DNA of 64,000 nucleotides, taken from Mesorhizobium sp. WSM3859. Its GTDB lineage: Bacteria > Pseudomonadota > Alphaproteobacteria > Rhizobiales > Rhizobiaceae. The stretch's first letter is position 1; the number at the start of each line of letters is the position of its first letter. Below are positions 55,515-64,000 of the stretch, in pieces. The notes under the pieces were generated by a model that was not told the DNA's origin, searched no databases, and saw only the letters and a program-made list of their open reading frames with translations. The DNA lies in NCBI RefSeq assembly GCF_002295065.1, contig NZ_NSGG01000002.1, forward strand, positions 372,001 through 436,000, written 5' to 3'. Position numbers and translations under genes: made by a program.

Positions 55515-55964
55515 TGCGAGAATGCCTCCTGTGGTGCGTCGCGCTCGATGACGACAGGTTCCGCCGACCCTGCCGCCGAAGCGTGTCTGTTCGAAAAAGG
55601 AATGACGACGTCGGCGCCGCGCTAGCAGCGCATGGCCTTGCTTCTCGCCGATCGCCTCGACGCGATCGAGCGTGTTCTCAAGCCAGGAATCGCCCTCTTC
55701 GGGCACGGCCTGCAGCGCCAACGTGGCACGCTCCTTTGAAATCAACCGTTCGAGATAAGATCGCAATGCCGCCAGATGGACGGCAGGCTCATCGCCGGCG
55801 TGGACCACTGCCGTGAGGCCGTAGAGATAGTGGGCCAGCAGGGCATCCTGCTTGGCCAAAGGCACGCCATCGCCATAGCGCTTCTCGAGCGTCCTGGAGG
55901 CCGACTCCAACCAGTAGCCGATCTCCTCGGAAAGGCTTCGGCGAATCACCTTGTCTTCGCTCAT
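55511..55964 (-). pseudogene. Leader gene of the adhesin operon, apparently frameshifted
   Basis: Starts at ATG 55964 (MSEDKVIRRSLSEEIGYWLE). The N-terminal ~115 residues read in the adhesin frame. Near 55612-55622 (GCGCGGCGCC on the minus strand) the natural-looking continuation moves by one base: HALLAGADVVIPFSN, then AEPVVIERDAPQEAFSQ and a TGA that overlaps the adhesin ATG as ATGA. Staying in the first frame gives an Arg-rich run and no stop before the adhesin. One surplus base would explain this. Helical, cytoplasmic, family unknown. Could also be a sequencing error. Confidence 0.7.
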
Positions 55965-56169
55965 GTCCCCTGCAGCCAGCTCAGAATCCGAATTAACCGG
56001 ACTTGCCGCAGGAGGACACGCTTTCTGAATCGCGTATTCCAATAAATTGCTGTTTATCCGAAAATATACCGCAGATATTCTAGAGGTTAACGGGAAATTA
56101 CTTTAGACATACCTTCTATAAGCCGACGCATAAATAACCTGCCGATAAACTGGGCAATTAGCGATCGCC

Positions 56170-56664
56170 TTACTCACTAGCCTGCGATTGACCCTGCCTA
56201 GCCCGCACCTGCTGTGGGGTGGCGTTACGATATTTTTTCATCATGGTGGTGAGGTGGCTCTGGCTCGAAAAGCCAGCCAGATCGGCAATGTCCGTGATCG
56301 ACATGCGGCTGTCGGCCAGCAGCTTCTCGGCAAGGTCGAGGCGGAGACCCAGAACATATTGATACGGCGACACGCCGAACGTCTTCGAAAAAGCGCGGGC
56401 GAAATGGTAAGGGGACAAGTCGCACACCGCCGCCATCTCGGACAGCGATAGCTTGCGCGAGAAATTCTCTTTCAGGAATTGCTGGATCTGGTCGGTATGC
56501 CTTGCCGACAATCCGCCTTTCGCGTTCGGCAAGGGAGCCCTGTCGGAAGCGATCTCCGACAGTAGGGCCGGTAGGTCATCGTCGCGCCGCAACGGGGCCT
56601 CCTGATGCTCAGCCCCCGCCCGTCTTGGCCCAACCTCAACACGTGTTTTCGGTTCCCCAGGCAA
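56170..56664 (-). CDS. AraC-family transcriptional regulator, 5' end doubtful
   Basis: 164 residues in this frame; the AraC double helix-turn-helix is complete (IQQFLKENFSRKLSLSEMAAVCDLSPYHFARAFSKTFG and KLLADSRMSITDIADLAGFSSQSHLTTMMKKYRNATPQQ). The only start available here is TTG 56664. A second frame from 56762/56750 (MPQIMAVAWLSSDRNPVAFTNHAHDHELF) would join it if one T were added to the T4 run at 56663-56666. It may regulate the adhesin operon downstream on the same strand. Confidence 0.75.
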   Translation of the reverse strand: MPGEPKTRVEVGPRRAGAEHQEAPLRRDDDLPALLSEIASDRAPLPNAKGGLSARHTDQIQQFLKENFSRKLSLSEMAAVCDLSPYHFARAFSKTFGVSPYQYVLGLRLDLAEKLLADSRMSITDIADLAGFSSQSHLTTMMKKYRNATPQQVRARQGQSQASE

Positions 56665-57037
56665 AACAATTCGTGATCATGCGCATGGTTGGTGAACGCC
56701 ACCGGATTCCGATCCGACGACAACCATGCAACAGCCATGATTTGAGGCATCCGGTATTTCACGAAATTGCGGTTCGGCGAGGAAAAACCTCGATCACGAA
56801 AACTTTAGATGCCGCTGCTGCTATCCGCTTGTTCTCAAGTAAGATTTTTTCGTCGCGAGGTAACAAAGGCGGCCTCTCACGGGTGGAGAGCGCTATGCAA
56901 ATTCGCCTGGGGCGGCGATCGTCGGACCAACCCACTGTGATGTGGAAGCTACCCGTCCCACGACGGCGACCATACCGCGGCGGGACGATCACGTGTTTGA
57001 CCTGGCAGGCCAGGAAAGGGAGCGTTCCGGCCCAGCA
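56665..57037. other. 373-bp stretch between AraC-type gene and HerA-like gene
   Basis: Contains the possible out-of-frame 5' part of the AraC-type gene (to 56762). Beyond it 56770-56870 is AT-rich. A minus-strand ORF at 56759-56992 has poor composition and no recognised family, so no gene is called. Confidence 0.5.
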
Positions 57038-58561
57038 CTAGCGTCCGCGCGCGAGACTGCCCAGGATACCGCGCACGATGGCGCGGCCAACGGAGGAGCC
57101 GACCGAGCGCACCACCGACTTGATGGCGGCCTCGGCCACGGTCTGGCGATTGGAAGACCGCCGGTTGCCTGTTCCCAAAACATCGTCGAAGCCGGGAATG
57201 GTCCAGCGCGAGCCGCCGCTGTTCTGCTGCTGTGCCTGCGCCTCGGCGTCCTGCGCTTCCTTGGCTTTCTTCTGCAGGATCTCGAAGGCCGATTCGCGAT
57301 CGACGACCTGGTCGTACTGGCCGGCGACCGGGCTCTCGGCGATGATCTTGCGGCGCTCATCCGGCGTGATCGGGCCGAGCCGCGAGGACGGCGGCCGGAT
57401 CAGCGTGCGCTGGACCATGGCCGGCACGCCCTTGTCTTCCAGCATCGAGACCAGCGCCTCGCCGGTGGCGAGCTGGGTGATGGCGGTGGCGCAGTCGAAA
57501 TCGGGATTGGGCCGGAAGGTTTCGGCGGCGGTGCGCACTGCCTGCTGCTCGCGCGGCGTATAGGCGCGCAGCGCGTGCTGGACGCGGTTGCCGAGCTGAG
57601 CCAGCACCTTTTCCGGGATATCGAGCGGGTTCTGGGTGACGAAATAGACGCCAACGCCCTTGGAGCGGATGAGCCGCACCACCTGCTCGACGCGGTCGAT
57701 CAGCACCTTCGGCGCGTCCTCGAACAGAAGATGCGCCTCGTCGAAGAAGAAGACCAGCTTCGGTCTGTCGAGGTCGCCAACCTCGGGCAGCTCCTCGAAC
57801 AGCTCCGACATCAGCCAAAGCAGGAAGGTGGCGTAGAGCCTGGGATTCATCATCAACTTGTCGGCGGCGAGCACGCTGATCGCGCCGCGGCCGTCGCGCG
57901 TCGTGCGCATGATGTCGCCAATGCGCAGCGCCGGCTCGCCGAAGAAGTTCGCGGCGCCCTGTTGCTCCAGCACCAGAAGCGTGCGCTGGATGGCGCCCAC
58001 GGAAGGCTTGGTGACATTGCCGTAGCGCGCGCTGAGCTCGTCGGCGCGCTCGGCGATGTTGGCGAGCAGCGCCTGCAGGTCCTTCAGATCGAGCAGCAGC
58101 AGGCCTTCCTCATCGGCGATGCGGAAGGCGATGTTCATGATGCCTTCCTGCGCTTCGGTGAGGTTCATCAGCCGCGAAAGCAGCAACGGCCCCATCTCCG
58201 AGATGGTGGCGCGGATCGGATGGCCCTGCTCGCCGAACAGATCCCAGAAAATAACCGGGAATTCCTGGAACTGGTACGGATCGAGCTTCACCTCGCCGGC
58301 GCGCTTGACCAGGAAATCCTTGGCCTCGCCTATCATGGATATGCCGGAAAGGTCACCCTTGATGTCGGCGCAGAAGACCGGCACGCCGGCATTCGAGAAG
58401 CCCTCGGCCAGGATCTGCAGGCTGACTGTCTTGCCTGTGCCCGTGGCGCCCGTGACGAGGCCGTGGCGGTTGCCGTAGCGCAGCAGCAGCTCTTCGGCGC
58501 GCTGATAGGAATCGTCGGGCTTGCGGCTGGCGCCGATGAAGATGCTGGTCTCGTCAACCAT
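57038..58561 (-). CDS. HerA-like DUF853 ATPase
   Basis: 507 residues from MVDETSIFIGASRKPDD. Walker A GATGTGKT (38-45), SGISMIGEAKDF, Walker B KLVFFFDEAHLLFEDAP and GVYFVTQNPLDIPEKVLAQLGNRVQHALRAYTP. DNA-translocase-like P-loop family (DUF853, YjgR type). C-terminal Gln-rich linker then an SGGSRWTIPGFDDVLG segment and a small Ser/Arg-rich tail. Role in the cell not established. Divergent from mutA. Confidence 0.9.
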   Translation of the reverse strand: MVDETSIFIGASRKPDDSYQRAEELLLRYGNRHGLVTGATGTGKTVSLQILAEGFSNAGVPVFCADIKGDLSGISMIGEAKDFLVKRAGEVKLDPYQFQEFPVIFWDLFGEQGHPIRATISEMGPLLLSRLMNLTEAQEGIMNIAFRIADEEGLLLLDLKDLQALLANIAERADELSARYGNVTKPSVGAIQRTLLVLEQQGAANFFGEPALRIGDIMRTTRDGRGAISVLAADKLMMNPRLYATFLLWLMSELFEELPEVGDLDRPKLVFFFDEAHLLFEDAPKVLIDRVEQVVRLIRSKGVGVYFVTQNPLDIPEKVLAQLGNRVQHALRAYTPREQQAVRTAAETFRPNPDFDCATAITQLATGEALVSMLEDKGVPAMVQRTLIRPPSSRLGPITPDERRKIIAESPVAGQYDQVVDRESAFEILQKKAKEAQDAEAQAQQQNSGGSRWTIPGFDDVLGTGNRRSSNRQTVAEAAIKSVVRSVGSSVGRAIVRGILGSLARGR

Positions 58562-58814
58562 GTCCGGTCTCCGGAATCTCGTTCCGCTCAAAGGCCTCAC
58601 CCGAGGTATAGTAACGCAAGCGGCAGGCGGCAATGATCAGTTTCGCGTTTGGAGCGGGCGCCGAATTTGGCCTTTGGCGCTTGCGGATTTTGCGCATGTT
58701 TGGCAATCGGTTAGCTGGCCGCCAGGGAAGCCGGCCGCATGACGCATTGTGATATCCGGTTACTGACCCTAGATTGGCTGGACCGGCTGATGCGGCCGAG
58801 AAGGGAGGAGAGCG

Positions 58815-60257
58815 ATGGGCGCCGGCGCCTTGACAAGGGATGTCGACCTTCCGAACCCGGACGCCAAGCGTTGGCAGGCGCTGGCGGAAAAGGTGCTTGC
58901 CAGCGGTTCCTTCGAGGAAAAACTCGTTTCCCGCACCGATGACGGTATCCGCATCGAGCCGCTCAGCCAGCGTTCGACGGCTGCAGAGCCGTTGCTGCGC
59001 ACAAATCCGACCGCACCCTGGATCGTCAGCCAGCGTGTCGACGACCCGGACATCGCCCGGGCCAGCGCGCAAGCCCTGGAAGACATCGCCCAAGGCGCCA
59101 CCGGCCTGTCGCTTGTGTTCGAGGGCGCGCCGAATGCCTTCGGCTACGGCCTGCCGCGCACCGCGGAAGCGCTGGAAAGGGTGCTCGACGGCGTGCCGCT
59201 CAACCGCGTGCAGGTGCGCATCGACGCGCATCCCTGGAGCCGTGCCGTGGCCGACTGGCTGCTCGCCTTCTTGAGCAAACGCCGCTCCGATCCGACCAAG
59301 CTCAACCTCTCCTTCGGCATCGACCCGGCGGCGATCTTCGCAGGCACCGGGCGGCTGCGCACCTCGATCGATGCGCTGCAGGAATCGATGCCGCAGTCGC
59401 TGGCGCATTTCTTCTCGATGGGAGTGCCTGGCGTGCTGCTAGAGGCCGACGGCCGCGTCTTCCACAATGCCGGCGCCACCGAGGCGCAGGAGCTCGGCAC
59501 GATGATGGCCTCCGTCGTGTCCTATCTCAGGATGTTCGAGAAGGCGCGCCAGCCGCTGGTCTATGCAGCACCGTATATCGGCTTCGCGCTCAGCGTCGAC
59601 CAGGACCAGTTCCTGTCGATGGCCAAGGTGCGGGCTTTGCGCAAGCTCTGGGCGCGCATCCAGGAAGCCTGCTCGATCCCGGCCTCGACCGCCAGCATCC
59701 ATGCCGAGACCTCCTATCGCATGATGACGATGGCCGACCCGGAGACCAACATCCTGCGCACGGCGATCGCGGCCTTCGCGGCGGCAACCGGCGGCGCCGA
59801 TTCAATCTCGATCCTGCCGCACACGATCGCGCATGGATTGCCGGCGGGCTTTGCCCGCCGCATCGCCCGCAACGCCCAGCTCATCATGGCCGAGGAGAGC
59901 CATCTCGGCCAGGTCGCCGACCCCGCCAGCGGCTCGGGCGCAGTCGAAGCGCTGACTGACAATCTCTGCGCCGCCGCCTGGGAAGAATTCCAGCGTATCG
60001 AGGCCGAAGGCGGCGTGCTCGCCAGCCTGCAGCAGGGCTATATCCAGAACCGCGTGCAGACCGCCGCCGCCAAGCGCAACGGCGCCTACCGGTCGGGCGA
60101 ACGCGGCATTGTCGGCACGACGCTCTACCGTGTCGGCACGGAGCGCCCGGTCCAGACGCTGCCGCAGGAGCGGCGCCCGGCGCTGACCGAAGGCGTGGCG
60201 ACCTGCGAGCCGCTGTTTCCCGTGCGCATCGACCAGTCGATCGGAGCCGGATCATGA
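58815..60257 (+). CDS. mutA: Methylmalonyl-CoA mutase small (beta) subunit
   Basis: 480 residues; GGAGGAG 5 nt before ATG 58815. TIM-barrel part present ([58 protein letters not shown]) but no D-x-H-x-x-G B12-binding motif, as expected for the non-catalytic subunit. Pairs with the large subunit encoded next, overlapping by 4 bp (ATGA). Propionyl-CoA/methylmalonyl-CoA route to succinyl-CoA. Confidence 0.93.
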   Translation: MGAGALTRDVDLPNPDAKRWQALAEKVLASGSFEEKLVSRTDDGIRIEPLSQRSTAAEPLLRTNPTAPWIVSQRVDDPDIARASAQALEDIAQGATGLSLVFEGAPNAFGYGLPRTAEALERVLDGVPLNRVQVRIDAHPWSRAVADWLLAFLSKRRSDPTKLNLSFGIDPAAIFAGTGRLRTSIDALQESMPQSLAHFFSMGVPGVLLEADGRVFHNAGATEAQELGTMMASVVSYLRMFEKARQPLVYAAPYIGFALSVDQDQFLSMAKVRALRKLWARIQEACSIPASTASIHAETSYRMMTMADPETNILRTAIAAFAAATGGADSISILPHTIAHGLPAGFARRIARNAQLIMAEESHLGQVADPASGSGAVEALTDNLCAAAWEEFQRIEAEGGVLASLQQGYIQNRVQTAAAKRNGAYRSGERGIVGTTLYRVGTERPVQTLPQERRPALTEGVATCEPLFPVRIDQSIGAGS

Positions 60258-62371
60258 TCCCGGATTTCAGCCAGATCGGCTGGTCAGCGCCGCGTCGCGT
60301 GCCGGTCGAGATCAAAGGCCAGCGGATGACGCCGGAAGGCATCGCCGTAAAACACCTCTACACGCAAGGTGACCTCAAGGGGCTCGCCAATCTCGACACC
60401 TATCCAGGCCTGCCGCCCTTCGTGCGCGGCCCCTACCCCACAATGTATGTCCAGCAGCCCTGGACGATCCGGCAATATGCCGGCTTCTCGACGGCCGAGG
60501 AATCCAACGCCTTCTACCGACGCAACCTCGCGGCCGGCCAGAAAGGCCTGTCGGTGGCTTTCGACCTCGCCACGCATCGCGGCTATGACAGCGACCATCC
60601 GCGCGTCGCCGGCGATGTCGGCATGGCCGGCGTTGCGATCGATTCCATCCTCGACATGCGCCAGCTTTTCGACGGCATTCCGCTGAACGAGATGACGGTG
60701 TCGATGACGATGAATGGCGCCGTGCTGCCGATCATGGCGCTGTACATCGTCGCGGCGGAGGAACAGGGCGTCGCGCAAAAAGATCTCAGTGGCACCATTC
60801 AGAACGACATTCTGAAGGAGTTCATGGTCCGCAACACCTACATCTATCCGCCAAAACCTTCGATGCGGATCGTGTCGGACATTTTTGCTTACACCTCCAA
60901 GCATATGCCGAAGTTCAATTCGATCTCGATCTCCGGCTACCACATGCAGGAAGCCGGAGCGACGGCCGACCTCGAACTTGCCTACACGATCGCCGACGGC
61001 ATCGAATATGCGCGCGCCGGCGTCGCCGCAGGCCTGGACATCGACCGCTTCGCGCCGCGCCTCTCCTTCTTCTGGGCGATCGGCATGAATTTCTTCATGG
61101 AGGTCGCCAAGCTCAGGGCCGCGCGGCTTTTGTGGTCGAGCCTGATGCAGAAGAACTTTTCGCCGAAGGACGAGCGCTCGCTGTCGCTGCGCACCCATTG
61201 CCAGACATCGGGATGGTCGCTGACGGCGCAGGACCCCTACAACAACATCACCCGCACGATGATCGAGGCGATGGCGGCGACGCAGGGGCACACCCAGTCG
61301 CTGCACACCAACTCCTTCGACGAGGCGATGGCGCTGCCGACCGACCATTCGGCGCGAATCGCTCGCAACACGCAGCTCATCCTGCAGAAGGAATCCGGCA
61401 CCACGCGGATGATCGACCCGTGGGGCGGCTCGGCCTATGTCGAGCGGCTGACGCATGACCTGGCGGCGCGCGCGCTCGCCCATGTCGAGGAGGTCGAAAG
61501 CCTCGGCGGCATGGCGGCGGCGATCGAGAAAGGCATTCCGAAGCTGCGCATCGAGGAAGCTGCGGCGCGCACCCAGGCGCGCATCGATTCCGGCGAGCAA
61601 ATTCTGGTCGGCGTCAACGCGCACCGGCCGCAGACGGACATCGAGGTCGATGTGTTGAAGATCGACAATGCCGAGGTCAAGGCCCGGCAATTGGCGAAGC
61701 TGCAACGGCTGAAGGGCACGCGCGATGTGGCGGCCCTGGAAAATGCCCTGGCGGCGCTGACCCGCGCCGCCGAGGGCGGCGAGAACCTGCTCGAATTCGC
61801 GATCCGCGCCGCGCGCGCCAACGCCACGGTCGGCGAGATTTCGCTGGCATTGGAAAAAGTGTTCGGCCGCCACACGGCTGCGGTGCAGACGATCTCCGGC
61901 GTCTACCGGGACGCGCTCGGCGACAATCCGGCGCTCGACCCGCTGCAGGAGAAGATCGAGGCATTCGAGAAGAAGACCGGCGGCAAGCCGCGCATCCTGG
62001 TCGCCAAGATAGGCCAGGACGGCCACGACCGCGGCCAGAAGGTGATCGCCAGCGCCTTCGCCGATCTCGGCTTCGACGTGACCGTCGGGCCGATGTTCCA
62101 GACGCCGGACGAGATCGCCAAACTGGCGGTGCAGCACGACGTCGACATCATCGGCGCCTCCTCTTTGGCCGCCGGACACCTGACGCTGATCCCCGAGCTG
62201 AAGGAAGCGCTGAAGAAGCTCGGCCATGGCGACATGCTGATCGTCGCTGGCGGCGTCATCCCGCCGCAGGACTATGACGCGGTGCTGGCGGCGGGTGCTG
62301 CGGAGATTTTTCCGCCGGGGACGGTGATCCCGGAAGCGGCGAACCGGCTGATGGATCGGTTGCTGGCTTGA
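60254..62371 (+). CDS. mutB: Methylmalonyl-CoA mutase large (alpha) subunit
   Basis: 705 residues. Catalytic barrel: [57 protein letters not shown]-terminal cobalamin domain from about 570 with [14 protein letters not shown]; His591 is the lower cobalt ligand. Converts (R)-methylmalonyl-CoA to succinyl-CoA with MutA. Its stop codon overlaps the -35 of the toxin-antitoxin promoter. Confidence 0.96.
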   Translation: MIPDFSQIGWSAPRRVPVEIKGQRMTPEGIAVKHLYTQGDLKGLANLDTYPGLPPFVRGPYPTMYVQQPWTIRQYAGFSTAEESNAFYRRNLAAGQKGLSVAFDLATHRGYDSDHPRVAGDVGMAGVAIDSILDMRQLFDGIPLNEMTVSMTMNGAVLPIMALYIVAAEEQGVAQKDLSGTIQNDILKEFMVRNTYIYPPKPSMRIVSDIFAYTSKHMPKFNSISISGYHMQEAGATADLELAYTIADGIEYARAGVAAGLDIDRFAPRLSFFWAIGMNFFMEVAKLRAARLLWSSLMQKNFSPKDERSLSLRTHCQTSGWSLTAQDPYNNITRTMIEAMAATQGHTQSLHTNSFDEAMALPTDHSARIARNTQLILQKESGTTRMIDPWGGSAYVERLTHDLAARALAHVEEVESLGGMAAAIEKGIPKLRIEEAAARTQARIDSGEQILVGVNAHRPQTDIEVDVLKIDNAEVKARQLAKLQRLKGTRDVAALENALAALTRAAEGGENLLEFAIRAARANATVGEISLALEKVFGRHTAAVQTISGVYRDALGDNPALDPLQEKIEAFEKKTGGKPRILVAKIGQDGHDRGQKVIASAFADLGFDVTVGPMFQTPDEIAKLAVQHDVDIIGASSLAAGHLTLIPELKEALKKLGHGDMLIVAGGVIPPQDYDAVLAAGAAEIFPPGTVIPEAANRLMDRLLA

Positions 62372-62395
62372 CAATTGAGCGCCCGCTGTTATAAT
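62368..62395 (+). promoter_or_regulatory. Consensus sigma-70-type promoter of the toxin-antitoxin operon
   Basis: TTGACA (62368-62373), 16-bp spacer, TATAAT (62390-62395). Both hexamers are exact E. coli consensus, rare in this genome class. The -35 lies across the mutB stop codon. Confidence 0.85.
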
Positions 62396-62411
62396 CACTG
62401 TTACAACAGTG
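62396..62411 (+). promoter_or_regulatory. Dyad next to the -10, probable operator
   Basis: CACTGTT-AC-AACAGTG, perfect 7-bp arms, directly after the -10 and covering the expected start site. Position is ideal for autorepression by the antitoxin or its complex. Binding inferred. Confidence 0.7.
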
Positions 62412-62430
62412 TAATAGACAGATACGTAGA

Positions 62431-62521
62431 TCTCCTCCACTCTCGGTTCCCTACCAAGTTGGTGGAATTGATCTGAACGCTCAATTCCACCAACTTGGTA
62501 GGGAACCGAGAGTGGAGGAGA
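62431..62521. repeat. Perfect 41-bp inverted repeat with 9-nt loop
   Basis: Left arm 62431-62471, loop TCTGAACGC 62472-62480, right arm 62481-62521; every base pairs. It follows the promoter/operator and ends 4 nt before AAGGAG of the antitoxin gene, so mRNA would fold into a very stable hairpin. No T run follows, so it is not a usual terminator. See findings. Confidence 0.95.
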
Positions 62522-62538
62522 CTGAAGGAGTTTCGCCA

Positions 62539-62769
62539 ATGAACATTGTAGTACGCAAGATCGGCAATTCCGAAGGTGTAATTTTGCCTCGGGAAATGCT
62601 CGACCGGCTAAATGTTCGCGCCGGGGATACGCTTATTGCTGCAGAGAACGCAGGTGAGCTTCGGCTTCGTCGACTTGAGAGCGACCCAGAAGCATTTGAA
62701 AATAAAATGAACATAGCTCGCGAGCGCATGAAAAAATATGAGGTTGCCTACCGCGCTCTCGCGAAATGA
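62539..62769 (+). CDS. AbrB/SpoVT-type antitoxin of a Doc module
   Basis: 76 residues from ATG 62539, with AAGGAG 8 nt upstream. Swapped-hairpin DNA-binding start MNIVVRKIGNSEGVILPREML, LNVRAGDTLIAA, and a helical C-terminal tail (FENKMNIARERMKKYEVAYRAL) that would block the toxin. Binds and represses its own promoter in related systems. Stop/start overlap (ATGA) with the toxin gene. Confidence 0.9.
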   Translation: MNIVVRKIGNSEGVILPREMLDRLNVRAGDTLIAAENAGELRLRRLESDPEAFENKMNIARERMKKYEVAYRALAK

Positions 62770-63152
62770 TCGAGCATCATTCGCGGGAGTTCGTTGAGGC
62801 AATGCACGCCGAGCAGTTGCGCCTACACGGCGGCGCGCCGGGTATGCGGGATGAAGGTATGCTAGAATCGGCCCTTGGGCGGCCGCAGCAGAAAGAGGCC
62901 TATGGCGAGCCGGATCTTTGCGAGCTTGCTGCGGCCTACCTCTTCGGTATCGCGAAGAATCACCCATTTGTCGATGGCAACAAGCGGACGGCCTTTGCTG
63001 CCGCCGACTTGTTTCTTTATTTCAACGGGTTAAGCGTCGAGGCCGAGCAGGAAGAGATTGTCCAATTGGTGATGATGGTTGCCGCTGGTGAAATCGACGA
63101 GGCTGGCGCCGCCGCCTTCTTCCGCGACCATACCGTCAAGCTCGAAGCCTAG
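62766..63152 (+). CDS. doc: Doc-type (Fic fold) toxin
   Basis: 128 residues. Motif HPFVDGNKRTA with His66 matches the Fic/Doc signature (Doc kinases phosphorylate EF-Tu); GMRDEGMLESALGRPQQ is also typical of Doc. Overlaps the antitoxin gene by 4 bp. The 3' end overlaps the convergent GreA/GreB-like gene stop by 4 bp. Whether it is active is untested, but all motif residues are present. Confidence 0.92.
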   Translation: MIEHHSREFVEAMHAEQLRLHGGAPGMRDEGMLESALGRPQQKEAYGEPDLCELAAAYLFGIAKNHPFVDGNKRTAFAAADLFLYFNGLSVEAEQEEIVQLVMMVAAGEIDEAGAAAFFRDHTVKLEA

Positions 63153-63631
63153 TTCTCGGCCTTGTCCGAGAGCTTGACGATCTCCCATTCCTTGCCGTTC
63201 ACGGCGGCCACATCGCCAACCTTCTTGCCGAACAGCGCGACAGCCATCGGCGAGACGTGGGAAATCGAGCCCTTGGACGGATCAGCCTCGTCCTCGCCGA
63301 CGATGCGCCAATGCACCTTCTTGCCGTCGTCGCCTTCCAGCGTCACACCCATGCCGAAGCGGACCACGTCGCTGCCCGGCTCAGGCACGGAAAGCTCCGC
63401 GCTCTCGCGCCGCGCGGTCCAATAGCGCAGGTCGCGCGAAACCACGGCGATGCGCTCGCGGTCACCCTTGCGTTCGGCCTTGGCGAGCATATCACGCAGC
63501 TCGGCGAGATTGTCCTCGATCATTGCGAGGCCGCGCTCGGTCACCAGATTGCGGAGGGTGCTCACTGGGCGTTCGCCGACGCCGGCAATGGCGTTTTCGC
63601 TGTCTTCTTCTCGGGTAAAAGCTCTGCTCAT
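63149..63631 (-). CDS. GreA/GreB-like transcript cleavage factor family protein
   Basis: 160 residues. N-terminal part has a short helical segment (RNLVTERGLAMIEDNLAELRDMLAKAERKG) and the C-terminal GreA/GreB domain (VVRFGMGVTLEGDDGKKVHWRIVGEDEADPSKGSISHVSPMAVALFGKKVGDVAAV). May act in the RNA polymerase secondary channel, or be an Rnk-like factor; the coiled coil is short, so I do not name it greA. Convergent with doc. Confidence 0.85.
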   Translation of the reverse strand: MSRAFTREEDSENAIAGVGERPVSTLRNLVTERGLAMIEDNLAELRDMLAKAERKGDRERIAVVSRDLRYWTARRESAELSVPEPGSDVVRFGMGVTLEGDDGKKVHWRIVGEDEADPSKGSISHVSPMAVALFGKKVGDVAAVNGKEWEIVKLSDKAEN

Positions 63632-63737
63632 ACAATGAACTTAGGCTTGGTGAGGCAAGTGCACAAGCGGTTTGCCGGTGGGCCCACCCTGGCACGATTC
63701 CTGCGAAGGACGAGGCGAAACGCCAGGACCTGTGCCG

Positions 63738-64000
63738 ATGTTGAACAGACGAACGCTGCTTGCCCGGACTGCCGGCTTCGCCGTCGCCGGCGTCTTCGCC
63801 GGCAAGGCATCGGCGAAATCGCTGCCCGGCATCGAGATGGCCGCGATGCGCGGCTCGATCGACGCCACCGAGATCGGCGTGCAGCCGGGCGCATTCGACG
63901 ACCAGAGCAAGGTTTTCGCCAAGATGCTGGCCGAGGCCAGCGATCGCGACCAGCCGGTGTTCCTGCCGCCCGGCACCTATCTCGTCTCCAACCTCAAGCT
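63738..64000 (+). CDS. TIGR03808-type Tat-exported repeat protein, partial
   Basis: Starts at ATG 63738, MLNRRTLLARTAGFAVAGVF, a twin-arginine signal, followed by IEMAAMRGSIDATEIGVQPG and QPVFLPPGTYLVSNLK. Matches the family of Tat-translocated parallel-beta-helix proteins of rhizobia. About 87 residues are in the window; the rest lies beyond base 64000. Confidence 0.8.
   Translation, partial: MLNRRTLLARTAGFAVAGVFAGKASAKSLPGIEMAAMRGSIDATEIGVQPGAFDDQSKVFAKMLAEASDRDQPVFLPPGTYLVSNLK

Noticed and set aside
55515..56042. N-terminal extension of the adhesin to 1622 residues from a TTG
   Set aside because: AGGAGG and an extended signal peptide define the start at 55514; the extension is a separate gene with a probable frameshift.
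56759..56992. Minus-strand ORF of 77 residues
   Set aside because: Basic, low-complexity product with no family and no ribosome-binding site.
60284..62539. 751-residue minus-strand ORF opposite mutB
   Set aside because: Mirror of mutB; it also crosses the 41-bp inverted repeat and the toxin-antitoxin promoter.

Overview
The window reads as chromosome of a high-GC alphaproteobacterium of the Hyphomicrobiales (Rhizobiales), most likely Mesorhizobium or a close Phyllobacteriaceae relative. The basis is gene content and order: glnE, a two-component pair, degP, cycLKJH (ccmHFEI), a FeuN/FeuP/FeuQ-like trio, a Ros/MucR regulator, and short palindromic intergenic repeats of a rhizobial type. The species call is inference; no marker gene or rRNA is present. 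No tRNA, rRNA, CRISPR array, insertion sequence or prophage was seen.

Layout. 1-14.5 kb is mostly conserved housekeeping on the minus strand: glnE (3' end cut by the window edge), sensor kinase/response regulator, DegP, the cytochrome c maturation operon, a 17-kDa-antigen-like lipoprotein, and feuQ-feuP-feuN. 14.5-20.6 kb holds a SnoaL-like gene, an orphan DUF3168 phage-type gene, and a methylamine island (MttB-family methyltransferase, dimethylglycine-dehydrogenase-like flavoenzyme, divergent TetR regulator). 20.6-41.8 kb holds cell-envelope and stress genes: PBP1A, DUF1214/DUF1254 pair, DUF2336, MerR plus carboxymuconolactone-decarboxylase-like gene, DivJ-like kinase with a peptidoglycan-binding protein, SufE, MucR, oligopeptidase B, SET protein, two cytochromes c, superoxide dismutase, class IV aminotransferase, haloacid dehalogenase, L,D-transpeptidase and PaiB.

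41.9-49.3 kb is a compact divergent catabolic island: class III aminotransferase and RpiR regulator on the left; BKACE enzyme, a three-gene polar amino-acid-type ABC transporter, a C45 amidohydrolase and a second RpiR regulator on the right. Two different perfect dyads lie at its promoters. The set suggests uptake, de-acylation, transamination and beta-keto cleavage of an unidentified acylated amino compound.

49.3-56.7 kb is a surface operon: a frameshifted leader gene, a ~1446-residue trimeric autotransporter adhesin, an IalB-family protein, a membrane-anchored unknown and a DUF4189 protein, with an AraC-type gene upstream whose 5' end also looks frameshifted. 57-64 kb has a HerA-like ATPase, methylmalonyl-CoA mutase (mutAB), an AbrB/Doc toxin-antitoxin operon, a GreA/GreB-like gene and the start of a Tat-exported repeat protein. 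The toxin-antitoxin operon has a consensus promoter, an adjacent dyad and a perfect 41-bp inverted repeat just before its ribosome-binding site.

Most notable observations: the 41-bp inverted repeat; the frameshift that fuses the adhesin leader gene in frame to the adhesin; the RpiR/BKACE/C45 island; and a palindromic repeat family that abuts stop codons at four of its five sites.
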